From: a candidate division KSB1 bacterium
GTDB lineage: Bacteria > Zhuqueibacterota > JdFR-76 > DREG01
NCBI GenBank assembly: GCA_022566355.1
Contig: JADFJB010000015.1
Coordinates: 1 to 50,322 of the forward strand
Length of the DNA stretch: 50,322 nt
Direction: 5' to 3'
This document shows positions 17,750 through 26,109 of the stretch, piece by piece (the stretch's first letter is position 1; every line of letters begins with the position of its first letter). The notes under the pieces are model-generated. The model searched no databases, was not told the DNA's origin, and saw only the letters and a list, made by a program, of their open reading frames with translations. The translations under genes and the position numbers were made by a program.

Positions 17750-17867
17750 ATGGCAATAATCCTCAACAGGATCAGGATCGAGGAGAAAATGTTGATCGAA
17801 GAATTCGGGAGATGCTGTACCTGAAGTATAGGGAAGCTCGAACAAGCTGATTTCATTCATCTATTGA
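17750..17867 (+). pseudogene. Remnant of an isoprenylcysteine-carboxyl-methyltransferase-like C-terminus
   Basis: Reading across frames gives 'NRIRIEEKMLIEEFGDA', 'LKYREARTS' and 'KLISFIY' followed by a stop. This resembles the C-terminal end of ICMT/PEMT-type membrane methyltransferases ('..EE.ML...FG..Y..Y...T..LIP..'). At least two indels separate the pieces. It is too short for certainty; it may equally be a chance likeness. Confidence 0.4.
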
Positions 17868-18340
17868 GATAAAAAACACGCACCAAGACTTGGATACAGT
17901 GGGGACAGCGAGGCGGCAATAAATTGAACTTAGACAACTTTAAGGGAGGAGACTGTAGTGGTCGATTGCAGCTGAAAACCAAGCGTCATTAAATTGAAAT
18001 TTCATTCTTGCTTTTGGGGAAAAGTATTTTATATTAGTTTTAAAAACCCCCAGGATATAAATTCTACACCATAAATTGACTGGTTTTATATTTTGCAAAC
18101 ACAGTATAAACCGCTTTTTTTGCGTTTTATATGGTTTCTTCAACGGACTATAAGTTTTGATAACTATAATGTTTTAACATTTGTTTTCACAGGTCTAGTT
18201 AATAGTTCTACAGCACATTTTACCAAATCGGTAATCATGATTGTCGGCCCGCCCAAGATTCCAGGACGCGAAGTGGCGACCTTATACAAAGTCCGCGAAA
18301 TCCTGTGCATACGGACGGCGTGAAGCGCAAAAGGAGACCC
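17868..18340. other. Non-coding stretch with the left edge of the GC-rich operon
   Basis: No gene is supportable. The base composition changes sharply near 18240: AT-rich before, GC-rich after (from 'GTCGGCCCGCCC'). This marks the left limit of the segment carrying the catabolic operon. The end of a truncated frame ('IMIVGPPKIPGREVATLYKVREIL', about 18234-18305) may be the relic of a gene cut at the junction. Confidence 0.4.
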
Positions 18341-19482
18341 ATGTATACAAGGCAAGTATTTCAAACCAGGTTGGCAAAACGATACTGTCACACAGATGAC
18401 AGCGTTTGCCGAAGAACACCGAAACTACCTGGATGAGTGTACACGGACGACTCGTTTTCCCCGCGACTTGTACCTGGAAATGGGCGGGCGGGGTTGGGTC
18501 GGGCCGATGACGTCGACGAAATATGGCGGATTGGGCGCAGGTGTGCCTGAATACTGTCTCATCGAAGAAGAGGTGGGCAGGCTGGGGTTGGTCTCGCCGC
18601 AAATCTCGATTCAGGGTCAGCTTTGGCTGAAGATATGGGGCAGCAACGAGCAGAAACGACGCTACCTGAAGGGGATGGCTGATGGAAAAATCATCTTTTG
18701 TGAAGCCATCTCGGAGCCGGACGTTGGCTCCTCGCTGAAGTTAATGCAAACCACCGCCCAGCGCGATGGTGGGGATTGGGTTTTGAACGGGCGCAAAACC
18801 CATATCAACCTGGGTCATCAGGCCGACGTAATGATTGTATACGCGATGGCAGAGCAAGGAATAACATCCTTTTTGGTGGACGCTAATGAGAATGGCATCA
18901 CTACGAAACAGACCTCCCCCATCGGCTTGCGTTTGATTCCCACCGCCGACGTCGCCTTCGAGTCCGTGCGCGTGCCCGATGCTGCCCGATTAGGAGAACC
19001 AGGCCAGGGCATTAAGACTTTGCTCTCAACATTCAACGTCAGCCGTCTAGGCAACGCCTCAGAGTTGATTGGCTTTGGCCGGCGGGCGCTTGGCGGAGGC
19101 GATAACGTATGCACGAGAGCGGCAGGTGGGCGAAGGAGTGGTAACCGATTTCCAGGGTATCCAATGGACCGTTGCCGACGCTTACAGCAAGCTGTATGCG
19201 TCCTCACTGGCCCGAGACCAGGCGGCACGATTGGCGGATTTGGATCAAGACCATGCCCTCGAAACAACGTTAGCCAAAAAGTTGGCCATAGACGCTGCCG
19301 AATACGCTGTCAACGAATCCTTTGGCCTCGTTGGCGGTTATGGTTTGTATGAGAGTACTCCGTTTCAACAAATCCTCAGCGATATGAAGGTGCTGCGAGT
19401 GGCAGGTGGTTCCCTGGAAATCCTGCGCAACTATATCGCCCGCCGCGTGCTTCGATCTGATGATTACGAGGGACTGGCATGA
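18341..19482 (+). pseudogene. Acyl-CoA dehydrogenase with frameshift(s)
   Basis: An acyl-CoA dehydrogenase of about 375 residues. The middle domain ('FCEAISEPDVGSSLKLMQTTA', in halves; 'GRKTHINLGHQADVMIVYA') and the C-terminal helical domain ('GLVGGYGLYESTPFQQILSDMK') are clear. One extra G in 'CTTGGCGG' (19090-19095) breaks the frame; removing it joins 'RRAL' to 'AEAITYARERQVG'. A good ribosome binding site (AAAGGAG, 18329-18335) precedes an ATG at 18341, but that ATG is one base out of frame with 'GKYFKPGWQNDTV' and 'MTAFAEEHRNY', so a second small indel near 18350 is likely; otherwise the start is the ATG at 18396. By family it is an FAD enzyme introducing an alpha-beta double bond into an acyl-CoA. 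First gene of the GC-rich operon. Confidence 0.8.
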
Positions 19483-20987
19483 AAAACCTGGCCCAACTGA
19501 TTCTTGACCGTGCAGAGCGACGACCGGATGCGCTTTTTGGCGTCGTCGAGCATCCTATAATGTTGGCCGACGTTGTAGCGATTGCCCGGGAGAGCGTCAG
19601 CAAGTTCGCCGTCGCCGGTCTGGTTACGGGAATGAGGGTGGCGGTGATAGGCTCCACGAGCACCAGCTACCTGGTGGCGTGGACAACACTGCAACTGGCC
19701 GGCGTAGAGACGGCGATGATAAACCCCACGCTGCCCGATGATTTGATTCGGCAGATGCTGTCCAATCTGCAGGTGGATGGGGTGGTTTGGGTTGGTCGGA
19801 CGCCTCAGGCTAGCATTCAACCGAACGCTTGCCACATAGACGCCACCCACTTAGCCCAGCATCAACTGTTGCTATACGATCAGGAAGCCAAAACTATCGT
19901 CTCTTTAGAGGCGGACGGGGAGGAGACGGCTCTGGGTGGTCTATCCCGAGACGCAACGGATATTGCAGGTTATATGCACACCTCGGGTACCACCGGGCTG
20001 CCCAAATTCTGTGCCCAGTCCCAGCGTTACTTTCTCAGCCTGGGGCGCTTTATCGCCGATTCTATGGCGCTCTCACCGTCAGACACGGTCTTTGCGCCGC
20101 TGTCCATGTTCCACATCAATCCATTGGGCTATGGCGTGGTGGGTGGGCTAGTGGGTGGTGCGAATGTGCTGGGAACGACTCGCTTTTCCGTCCGTCGTTT
20201 TTGGTCAATGGTCAAGGATAACAACGTGACGGTCGTCTTTTTGCACGCCCCGCCCGTAGAGATATTAAAAAAATCGACCACGCCCGAGGATGCCGCCGGT
20301 CACAAGATTCGCTGTGTTTTTTTCGCCGACCAGGACTTTATGAGCAAATTTCAAATACCGCTGGGCTATTCTTGCTACGGCTCCACCGAGGCCGGCGGGT
20401 TGTGTCACATCTGGAGCTGGCGTCTGGGCGAGCTTTGTCCCCACCCCGAGGGGATGTCGCGCTATGCCGGCATCCCGCGCCACGACGTCGAATGGAATTT
20501 GAGCGACGACGGCGAAATCCTGATGCGCGGAAAACAAGACCATATCCTGTCCTCCGGCTATCAGACGGCCGACGGCCTGGTTCCGCTGATGGCTGAGGAT
20601 GGCTGGTTTCATACAGGTGACCTCGGTCGACGGGACGAACATGGTCGTTTGATTTTCATCGAGCGCCAGGCTGAGTCTATTCGAGTCAAGGGAGAGTATG
20701 TATCTATCCCCTATGTCGAAGGCGTGTTTGCTGAAATCGAGGAAATTGTCGAGTTAGCGCTGTGGCGGGAGAACAGCGTCCTGGTGGACCACCGCGTCGT
20801 GTTATACGTCGTCGTACCAGAGGCGCTGCCGAAAGAAAAATTGCTTGCGAGAGCGCAGACTTTACCCCCCTTTATGCGGCCCTCGTTGGTTGTGCGGGTT
20901 GAATCTCTGCCGCGCATTGCCGGGGTAGGCAAGGTGAGCCGTTGTCAACTTGGCAAGACTAAGGTCTGTGAGAAATTTGAGCTTTAA
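19479..20987 (+). CDS. AMP-dependent acyl-CoA synthetase / carboxylate-CoA ligase
   Basis: 502 residues of the ANL adenylating family. The P-loop motif is 'HTSGTTGLPK', the A5 motif 'YGSTEAGG', the A7 motif 'GWFHTGDLGR' (Asp for ribose binding), and the C-terminal catalytic Lys sits in 'GVGKVSR'. It activates a carboxylic acid with ATP and CoA; the acid is not predictable. The ATG overlaps the dehydrogenase stop codon (ATGA), so the two are translationally coupled. The frame is intact although both neighbours in the operon are broken, and the base composition matches the rest of this GC-rich block. Confidence 0.9.
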   Translation: MKNLAQLILDRAERRPDALFGVVEHPIMLADVVAIARESVSKFAVAGLVTGMRVAVIGSTSTSYLVAWTTLQLAGVETAMINPTLPDDLIRQMLSNLQVDGVVWVGRTPQASIQPNACHIDATHLAQHQLLLYDQEAKTIVSLEADGEETALGGLSRDATDIAGYMHTSGTTGLPKFCAQSQRYFLSLGRFIADSMALSPSDTVFAPLSMFHINPLGYGVVGGLVGGANVLGTTRFSVRRFWSMVKDNNVTVVFLHAPPVEILKKSTTPEDAAGHKIRCVFFADQDFMSKFQIPLGYSCYGSTEAGGLCHIWSWRLGELCPHPEGMSRYAGIPRHDVEWNLSDDGEILMRGKQDHILSSGYQTADGLVPLMAEDGWFHTGDLGRRDEHGRLIFIERQAESIRVKGEYVSIPYVEGVFAEIEEIVELALWRENSVLVDHRVVLYVVVPEALPKEKLLARAQTLPPFMRPSLVVRVESLPRIAGVGKVSRCQLGKTKVCEKFEL

Positions 20988-21001
20988 ACGGAGGAGGCTA
21001 T

Positions 21002-21805
21002 ATGGACTATCAAGATATTCAGGTTGAGATCTCTGACCGCGTCGCTATCATCTCGCTGCAAAAGCCAGAATCCGGCAATACGATTTCCGACGCCCGAATA
21101 ATTGAGGAATTAGAGACCGCTATCGGTGCTATGCAGGCTTCCAACGATGTATCGGTTCTTATCCTGACCGGTAGCGGCAAGATTTTTAGTGCAGGTGGGA
21201 ACGTGAAGGCCATGCGCGACCACAGCGGCATGTTTAACGGCGAACCCATTGAAGTGTATGAGAATTATCGCGGAGGCGTGCAACGCATTACCCGGCTAAT
21301 GGCACAACTGGATCTGGTTACTCTGGCGGCCGTTAACGGCACGGCGATTGGAGCCGGTTGCGACCTGGCTCTGATGTGCGATTTACGTATCGCTGCCCGC
21401 AGCGCCCGTTTTGGGCAGGGTTTTGTCAATTTGGGCATCATCCCCGGCGACGGTGGAGCCTGGTTTTTGGCGCGGACTGTGCCGCGTCACATTGCGGCGG
21501 ACCTCATCTTTTCGGGGCGGTTGGTCGGCGCAGAGGAAGCGCTGCAGATGGGTTTGGTCAATGAAGTGGTAGACGACGAGCAACTGCTGCCCCGCGCGCG
21601 GGAAATCGCCGCCGTCATCGCGGGCAAACCGCCTCTGGCATTAAAACTGAGCAAACGGCTGCTCAACAAAGCATATGAACAGTCCCTGCCCGACTATTTG
21701 GACACATGCGCCGCCTATCAATCGCTGCTGCACCCCACGGCCGACCATCGGGAAGCGCTGGCGGCGTTCTTTGAGAAACGCCCTGGGAAGTATCAAGGAA
21801 AATGA
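21002..21805 (+). CDS. Enoyl-CoA hydratase/isomerase (crotonase) family protein
   Basis: 267 residues. The oxyanion-hole sequences are present: 'SAGGNVKAM' and 'IGAGCDLALMCDLRIA'. At the two usual catalytic glutamate positions this protein has Gly ('FGQGFVNLG') and Asp ('IIPGDGGAWFL'), so it is not a standard hydratase; the PGDGG form is known in other crotonases (isomerases, hydrolases, hydratase-lyases). The ribosome binding site GGAGGAG ends about six bases before the ATG, and the stop codon overlaps the next start (ATGATGA). Its reaction is best thought of as acting on the alpha-beta unsaturated CoA ester made by the dehydrogenase. Confidence 0.88.
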   Translation: MDYQDIQVEISDRVAIISLQKPESGNTISDARIIEELETAIGAMQASNDVSVLILTGSGKIFSAGGNVKAMRDHSGMFNGEPIEVYENYRGGVQRITRLMAQLDLVTLAAVNGTAIGAGCDLALMCDLRIAARSARFGQGFVNLGIIPGDGGAWFLARTVPRHIAADLIFSGRLVGAEEALQMGLVNEVVDDEQLLPRAREIAAVIAGKPPLALKLSKRLLNKAYEQSLPDYLDTCAAYQSLLHPTADHREALAAFFEKRPGKYQGK

Positions 21806-22618
21806 TGACAGGTATCGTTGACGTGCACGTTCACGCGGCCCCCAGCTTATTGCCCAGGCGCTACACAGACCCCGAGATGGCTCGGATTGCAAAAGCGGCA
21901 GGCGTTGTGCGATGGGTGTTAAAAGCCCACCATGGTTCCTCCGTCGAGCGGGCGGCGTTGGCCGGACCGGAGACGGTGGGCGGGGTCGTGTTGAATTCCC
22001 CCGTCCGGCGGGGCAAATCCCGATGCCGTTGCCGTGGCAGCCTCACTGGGGGGACGCATGGTGTGGATGCCGACAATATCCGCCGCCGCCCACATCGCGG
22101 CGCAAAGCCAGGCTGCATTGAGCGTTCATCGCAAACTCGCATTTTCACCAGTACCCGTTTGCGATGACGACAAGTTGGGCTCTGAATGGCTCCCGGTGTT
22201 GGACCTCATCGCCGACCACGACCTGGTACTCGGTTCCGGGCACGTCAGCATGGATGAAACCCTTTGTCTTTTTAAGACGGCGGTCTCCAGGGGGGTGAAG
22301 CGCTTGCTCATTAACCATCCCCTGATGCCCTTTTTGGGCTGGCGAGATGAGCATGGTGACGAGTTCTCCCGACTTGGAGCGCGAATCGAAATCGGCGTCC
22401 TGGCAGACCATCTGTCCGAGACCGAGATTTCACCCACCGAATACCTGGCATCCCACTATCCTAACGAACTGTTGCTGTTCGGCAGCGACCTGGGCCACAC
22501 CTCATTTCCAGACTACCATGCCGGGATAAAAGATTGGATAGAACGAGTGGAACCGATCGTTGGCGAGAGACAGTTGGAAAAAATTATGACCAGGAATGGT
22601 CAGGAGTTACTCGGCTAA
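21802..22618 (+). pseudogene. DUF6282 family metal-dependent-hydrolase-like protein with a frameshift
   Basis: Starts 'GIVDVHVHAAPSLLPRRYTD' with an HxH motif, then 'LKAHHGSS', and after the shift 'GANPDAVAVAASLGGRMVWMPT', 'SGHVSMDE', 'LLINHPLM' and 'LFGSDLGHTSFPDY'. These His and Asp residues are placed as in amidohydrolase-like TIM barrels, and the N-terminal phrases match the uncharacterised DUF6282 family as I remember it. The break is one extra C in 'GTCCGG' (22003-22008): removing it restores 'NSPVGGANPDA'. The intact protein would have about 271 residues. Both gene junctions overlap (start with the crotonase, stop with the next ATG). Confidence 0.75.
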
Positions 22619-23682
22619 TGATTCGACTGGCAATTTTACCGGGGGACGGCATCGGAAGCGAGGTGCTGGCAGGTCCTATTGAAATATTAGAGAGGCTCGC
22701 TGTAGATGGTCGGGTGGAAATCACCGGTCCCTGGCCCGTGGGTGCTTCGGCTTATCTGGAGACCGGCGAAGGTCTGCCCGCCGCGACCCTGGTGGCGTGC
22801 GAGGCCGCCGACGCTATTCTTTTCGGCGCTGTTGGCGACCACCCCGGCTTTGATGCCCGGGAGTATCGGCCCGAACTGGCTCTGCTGCGCTTGCGAGAGC
22901 ATTTCGACCTAAGAATAAGTATTCGCCAAATCTGGCGCGGGGAACAACCGCCCCTCACTATTGTGCGTAATATATTAGGAGGGGCTTATGGGACTGCCGA
23001 GACCCGTCAAGAGAGCGATGGCCGTCAGCCCGCAACGGACCAAATTCGCTTGACGCCGGAACAAATCCAAGAGGTCGTCGAAATCGCGTGCGACTATGTG
23101 ACTGAAACAGGTGGTTTGGTCTCTGTGGACAAGGCAAATCTGTTGGCGACCAGTAGGCTTTGGCGTAGGATTGCAACACAAGTGACCGAGGAACGGGCAC
23201 TGGCCTGTCGCCACGTCTACGTGGACCAATGCGCCTACGAGATGGGAAAACGTGGATTAAAAGAGTCTGTGCTGGTGACTGAAGGACTTTTTGGCGACAT
23301 TCTGAGCGACCTAGCCGCCGCCCAAGCCGGCTCTATCGCGTTGTGCAGTTCGGCCAGTGTTAACCCTCATGTATCCAAAAATGGTTGTTGTGTCGGTTTG
23401 TTCGAACCGCTACACGGTACAGCACCCGACATAGCCGGAAAGGGCATCGCGAATCCAACAGGGGGCTACCTGGCGCTGGCCGCTGCCTTCGAATGGTTCC
23501 CCCCGACGGCCGAGTTTGCCAACCTGCTGCGTAAAGCATTAACACAGGCGCTGGAGGATGGGCCGGTGCCCCGGGATATTGCCGCTCGGGGTGCAACCGT
23601 CGCCACCACGGCCGAATTTGCCCAACACGTAAACGCTGTGTTTTTCGACTTGATGTATGAGGAAAAAATGCCAACGATTTGA
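22618..23682 (+). CDS. Isopropylmalate/isocitrate-dehydrogenase family enzyme (LeuB-like)
   Basis: 354 residues starting 'MIRLAILPGDGIGSEV', with the NAD-dependent beta-decarboxylating dehydrogenase signatures: 'LLRLREHFDLRISIR' (substrate-arginine region), 'SVDKANLLATSRLWRR', 'HVYVDQCAYEM', 'LFGDILSDLAA' (metal Asp residues) and 'LFEPLHGTAPDIAGKGIANP'. It oxidises and decarboxylates a 2-hydroxy acid of the malate type. No leuA, leuC or leuD gene is near, and its partners are acyl-CoA enzymes, so leucine synthesis is unlikely; a substituted malate from a catabolic route fits better. The start at 22618 overlaps the stop of the preceding gene by one base. Confidence 0.88.
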   Translation: MIRLAILPGDGIGSEVLAGPIEILERLAVDGRVEITGPWPVGASAYLETGEGLPAATLVACEAADAILFGAVGDHPGFDAREYRPELALLRLREHFDLRISIRQIWRGEQPPLTIVRNILGGAYGTAETRQESDGRQPATDQIRLTPEQIQEVVEIACDYVTETGGLVSVDKANLLATSRLWRRIATQVTEERALACRHVYVDQCAYEMGKRGLKESVLVTEGLFGDILSDLAAAQAGSIALCSSASVNPHVSKNGCCVGLFEPLHGTAPDIAGKGIANPTGGYLALAAAFEWFPPTAEFANLLRKALTQALEDGPVPRDIAARGATVATTAEFAQHVNAVFFDLMYEEKMPTI

Positions 23683-23730
23683 GAACACTTTTCGACGAAT
23701 TGGCCGCGGCTACTTGGCTGACACTAATAC

Positions 23731-23788
23731 TTAGTATCTGAACGAAACTCTTTGCCCATACAAATGATAAGTTTTCGGTCAAACACTA
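23731..23788. mobile_element. Short inverted-repeat (MITE-like) element, deleted copy
   Basis: TAGTATCTGAACGAAACT (23732-23749) and AGTTTTCGGTCAAACACTA (23770-23788) are imperfect terminal inverted repeats around only about 20 bases. They match the ends of the longer element at 44982-45183. It lies 48 bases after the LeuB-like stop codon, where the GC-rich composition ends. Confidence 0.65.
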
Positions 23789-24056
23789 CTTAGGGCTCCA
23801 TTTTAATAACGAATTGGAATAGAGTATCATTTTGTAATTAAAGTCGTTGATTTTTTTATAAACTTTGTATTGCAAAGTTCTTGTTATTATAGTATATTCT
23901 GCCGTAAATAGTTATTGGAGTCAGTGTGGTTTGCAAGTCATATACATGTTGCGTTAAAATTGTTAATGTTATAACACCCCGTTTTTGCGGGTATTGTTAA
24001 TATAGTTAAGTAGCTTTTTTTATAATAGTGATATTGAAAATGAGAAGGAAAAACTT
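23789..24056. other. AT-rich intergenic region before creD
   Basis: Together with the element at 23731-23788 this makes a gap of 374 bases. Besides the promoter-like sequences described separately it contains TGTTATAACACCC at 23967-23979, an identical 13-mer to 25430-25442 just after creD. No gene is seen. Confidence 0.5.
23861..23898 (+). promoter_or_regulatory. Putative promoter with operator-like inverted repeat upstream of creD
   Basis: TTGCAA (23870-23875), exactly 17 bases, then TATATT (23893-23898) makes a good sigma70-type pair about 160 bases before the creD ATG. AACTTTG-TATTG-CAAAGTT (23861-23879) is a perfect 7-base inverted repeat over the -35. Further down, 23974-23991 (ACACCCCG..GCGGGT) can form an imperfect hairpin in the leader. 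Confidence 0.5.
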
Positions 24057-25385
24057 ATGCTTGGCAAATGGATGAAACAGTCAATTGGTGCGAGACTACT
24101 CATAATTGGATTTTTAATTATCGTTTTTTTTATACCTGCTGCCATGATTCAATCTCTAATTCGTGAAAGACAGGAAAGGCGTGATGGAGCCATAAATGAA
24201 GTGAGTGCCAAATGGGGTCAAGAACAAACCTTAACAGGACCCATATTATCTGTTCCTTATAATTATCATTTTAAAAACGAAAAGGGAGAGATTGTAACAA
24301 CAGTCATGTATGCACATTTTTTGCCTGAGAATTTGCATATCTCCGGAAAAATTTTCCCTGAGGTCAGGAATCGAGGTATATATGAGGTAGTACTCTATCA
24401 TGCCGATTTGCATTTTGAAGGAATTTTTAGATACCCCAATCTTAGTGATTTAAAAGTACCTCAAAAAGACATTATTTGGCAAGACACATTTATTTCAGTA
24501 GGTATAACGGATATGAAGGGGATAAAGGATTTAGTTACTCTCAATATAAATGATACTCAATTATTAGCCAATTCAGGAATTGAAACAAATGACGTGCTGG
24601 AATCTGGTATCAGCAGGATTATTGATATTCTACAATCGAATCAAAATGTTGTATTTTCTTTCGATCTTAAATTAAATGGCAGCAGCGGCTTGCTGTTCAC
24701 TCCAATTGGAAAAGAAACCAGTGTTGAAATTAGTTCAGAATGGTCAAATCCAAGTTTTATAGGTGAATTCCTTCCTGAATCGAGAGAAATAGATAATGAT
24801 GGGTTTAATGCAAAGTGGAAAATATTTCACTTAAACAGAAATTATCCGCAAAAATGGCTCGGCGACAAATATAAGATTCAATCATCTTCTTTTGGTGTTA
24901 GTCTATTGCTTCCTGTCGATGAATATCAAAAAAATATGAGAACAGCTAAATATTCGTTCATGTTTATCGGCCTTACATTTCTTTCGTTTTTTATGATAGA
25001 ATTATTAAATAGAAAAATTATACATCCTATTCAATATCTATTAATAGGATTTTCATTACTTGTATTTTATACACTTCTGCTATCGTTTTCTGAACATATG
25101 TTATTTAAATATGCTTATTTCCTGGCAAGTATTGCTACTGTTTCCTTGATTTCCACATACACAAAGAGCGTATTAAAAAGCAATCTTCACACAAGTATAA
25201 TTTTGGGGATACTCGTTCTTCTTTACGGCTACTTATACATCGTTCTACAACTGCAAGATTTTGCATTGTTAATGGGTGGCATTGGACTGTTTGTTATATT
25301 AGCTGTGGTGATGTATCTGACCAGAAAGATTGATTGGTTTTCAGGAGTAAATCCTGAAGAAAATATCGAAAAAAAGGCAACTTAA
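24057..25385 (+). CDS. creD: CreD-like inner membrane protein
   Basis: 442 residues with an N-terminal membrane helix (about 13-31), a large extracytoplasmic region with 'RRDGAINEVSAKWGQEQTLTGPIL' (in pieces; the CreD signature 'E.. .WG..Q...GP.L'), 'GLLFTPIGKET', 'SSFGVSLLLPVDEYQ', and five to six C-terminal helices. CreD responds to the CreBC system in E. coli and affects envelope stress and beta-lactam tolerance; its biochemistry is unknown. AGAAGGA eight to fourteen bases before the ATG fixes the start. No creBC genes are in the window. It is AT-rich like the host genome and unlike the operon before it. Confidence 0.85.
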   Translation: MLGKWMKQSIGARLLIIGFLIIVFFIPAAMIQSLIRERQERRDGAINEVSAKWGQEQTLTGPILSVPYNYHFKNEKGEIVTTVMYAHFLPENLHISGKIFPEVRNRGIYEVVLYHADLHFEGIFRYPNLSDLKVPQKDIIWQDTFISVGITDMKGIKDLVTLNINDTQLLANSGIETNDVLESGISRIIDILQSNQNVVFSFDLKLNGSSGLLFTPIGKETSVEISSEWSNPSFIGEFLPESREIDNDGFNAKWKIFHLNRNYPQKWLGDKYKIQSSSFGVSLLLPVDEYQKNMRTAKYSFMFIGLTFLSFFMIELLNRKIIHPIQYLLIGFSLLVFYTLLLSFSEHMLFKYAYFLASIATVSLISTYTKSVLKSNLHTSIILGILVLLYGYLYIVLQLQDFALLMGGIGLFVILAVVMYLTRKIDWFSGVNPEENIEKKAT

Positions 25386-25744
25386 GTGAAAGGTCGCAGC
25401 AAGAGGATACTAGTTTTCATCATTATGAGTGTTATAACACCCTATTTTGGAGGTACTCCAAGGAACGTCCCATCGATAAAGCAACCGAGCGCTTTCCTTC
25501 CACTGGTAATGTCGCTCGCCGCACTAGCCATGGTGCTTGGTCACGCTGCAATATACAGCATTTTCCCGAGGCCGATGAGGGGTCGGCTGCCCAAATCTTT
25601 CAGCTACTCATGGTGGGACAGACACCAGTGGTGGTATTCTTCGCAATCAAATGGCTGCCACAAGCTCCACGACAGACGCTGAAGGTACTTGCACTGCAAG
25701 CTGGCGCGTATCTGGCAGCAATTGTCGCCCTGTTTCTAACTTAA
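25386..25744 (+). pseudogene. Small multi-helix membrane protein gene with a frameshift
   Basis: The first frame gives 'KQPSAFLPLVMSLAALAMVLGHAAIYSIF' in pieces (one helix), then shifts near 25570-25575. In the other frame the protein continues 'DEGSAAQIFQLLMVGQTPVVVFFAIKWLP' (in pieces) and 'TLKVLALQAGAYLAAIVALFLT' with two more helices and a TAA at 25744. The continuity of hydrophobic segments and the 'DEGSAAQIFQLL' phrase support one three-helix protein of roughly 100-120 residues of unknown function. The frame opens with GTG directly after the creD stop, but the true start is unclear. Confidence 0.6.
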
Positions 25745-25763
25745 AGTCTTCTATTTTAACAGT

Positions 25764-25810
25764 TGAATAAAATTGCTTTTGCGATTAACCAGGGGAATTT
25801 TGCACAAAGT
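25764..25810 (+). pseudogene. 47-bp orphan copy of the SAM hydrolase 3' region
   Basis: Matches 12019-12065 at 45 of 47 positions (differences at the 17th and 41st bases). In the gene this stretch codes for the conserved 'NKIALAINQGNFAQS' end of the SAM hydrolase. Sequence on either side does not match, so it is a fragment left by duplication or recombination. Confidence 0.8.
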
Positions 25811-26109
25811 AACATTTATAAAAAAGTTTCATTTTAAATAAATGTTCTATGGCTACGCTCAATGGCCTCCTGTGCAATATTTTTTGCTTGATATTATAAT
25901 AAAATGTTTTACATTAATGCAAAAAATATAAATTATGCACAATAAATCAAGCGGTTTAATATGGCACATTCCCTATATAATATGATTACTTTGATTTTTA
26001 TACGGCTTTTCAGAGGACACCAATGACGACTTCTAAAGATTTAAAGTTTCACTGGCACTGATTGGCAGTACCAGTGAGCCCCTTTTTAGACCGCAGGAAG
26101 GAGCGTACT
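25811..26109. other. AT-rich intergenic region with a strong hairpin
   Basis: No gene seen. CACTGG-C-ACTG-ATTGG-CAGT-A-CCAGTG (26050-26076) is an inverted repeat with two symmetrical mismatched bases, 33 bases before the next start codon. It could be an operator or a 5'-leader hairpin. Confidence 0.45.

Noticed and set aside
19464-22437. Long minus-strand frames opposite the GC-rich operon (for example 19464-19850, 20265-20642 and 22126-22437)
   Set aside because: They lie antisense to well-recognised genes, show no family motifs, and are expected from high GC content.
23967-25442. creD as an integron cassette bounded by TGTTATAACACCC
   Set aside because: There is no attC-like imperfect palindrome before the second copy, and the first lies in the leader of creD.
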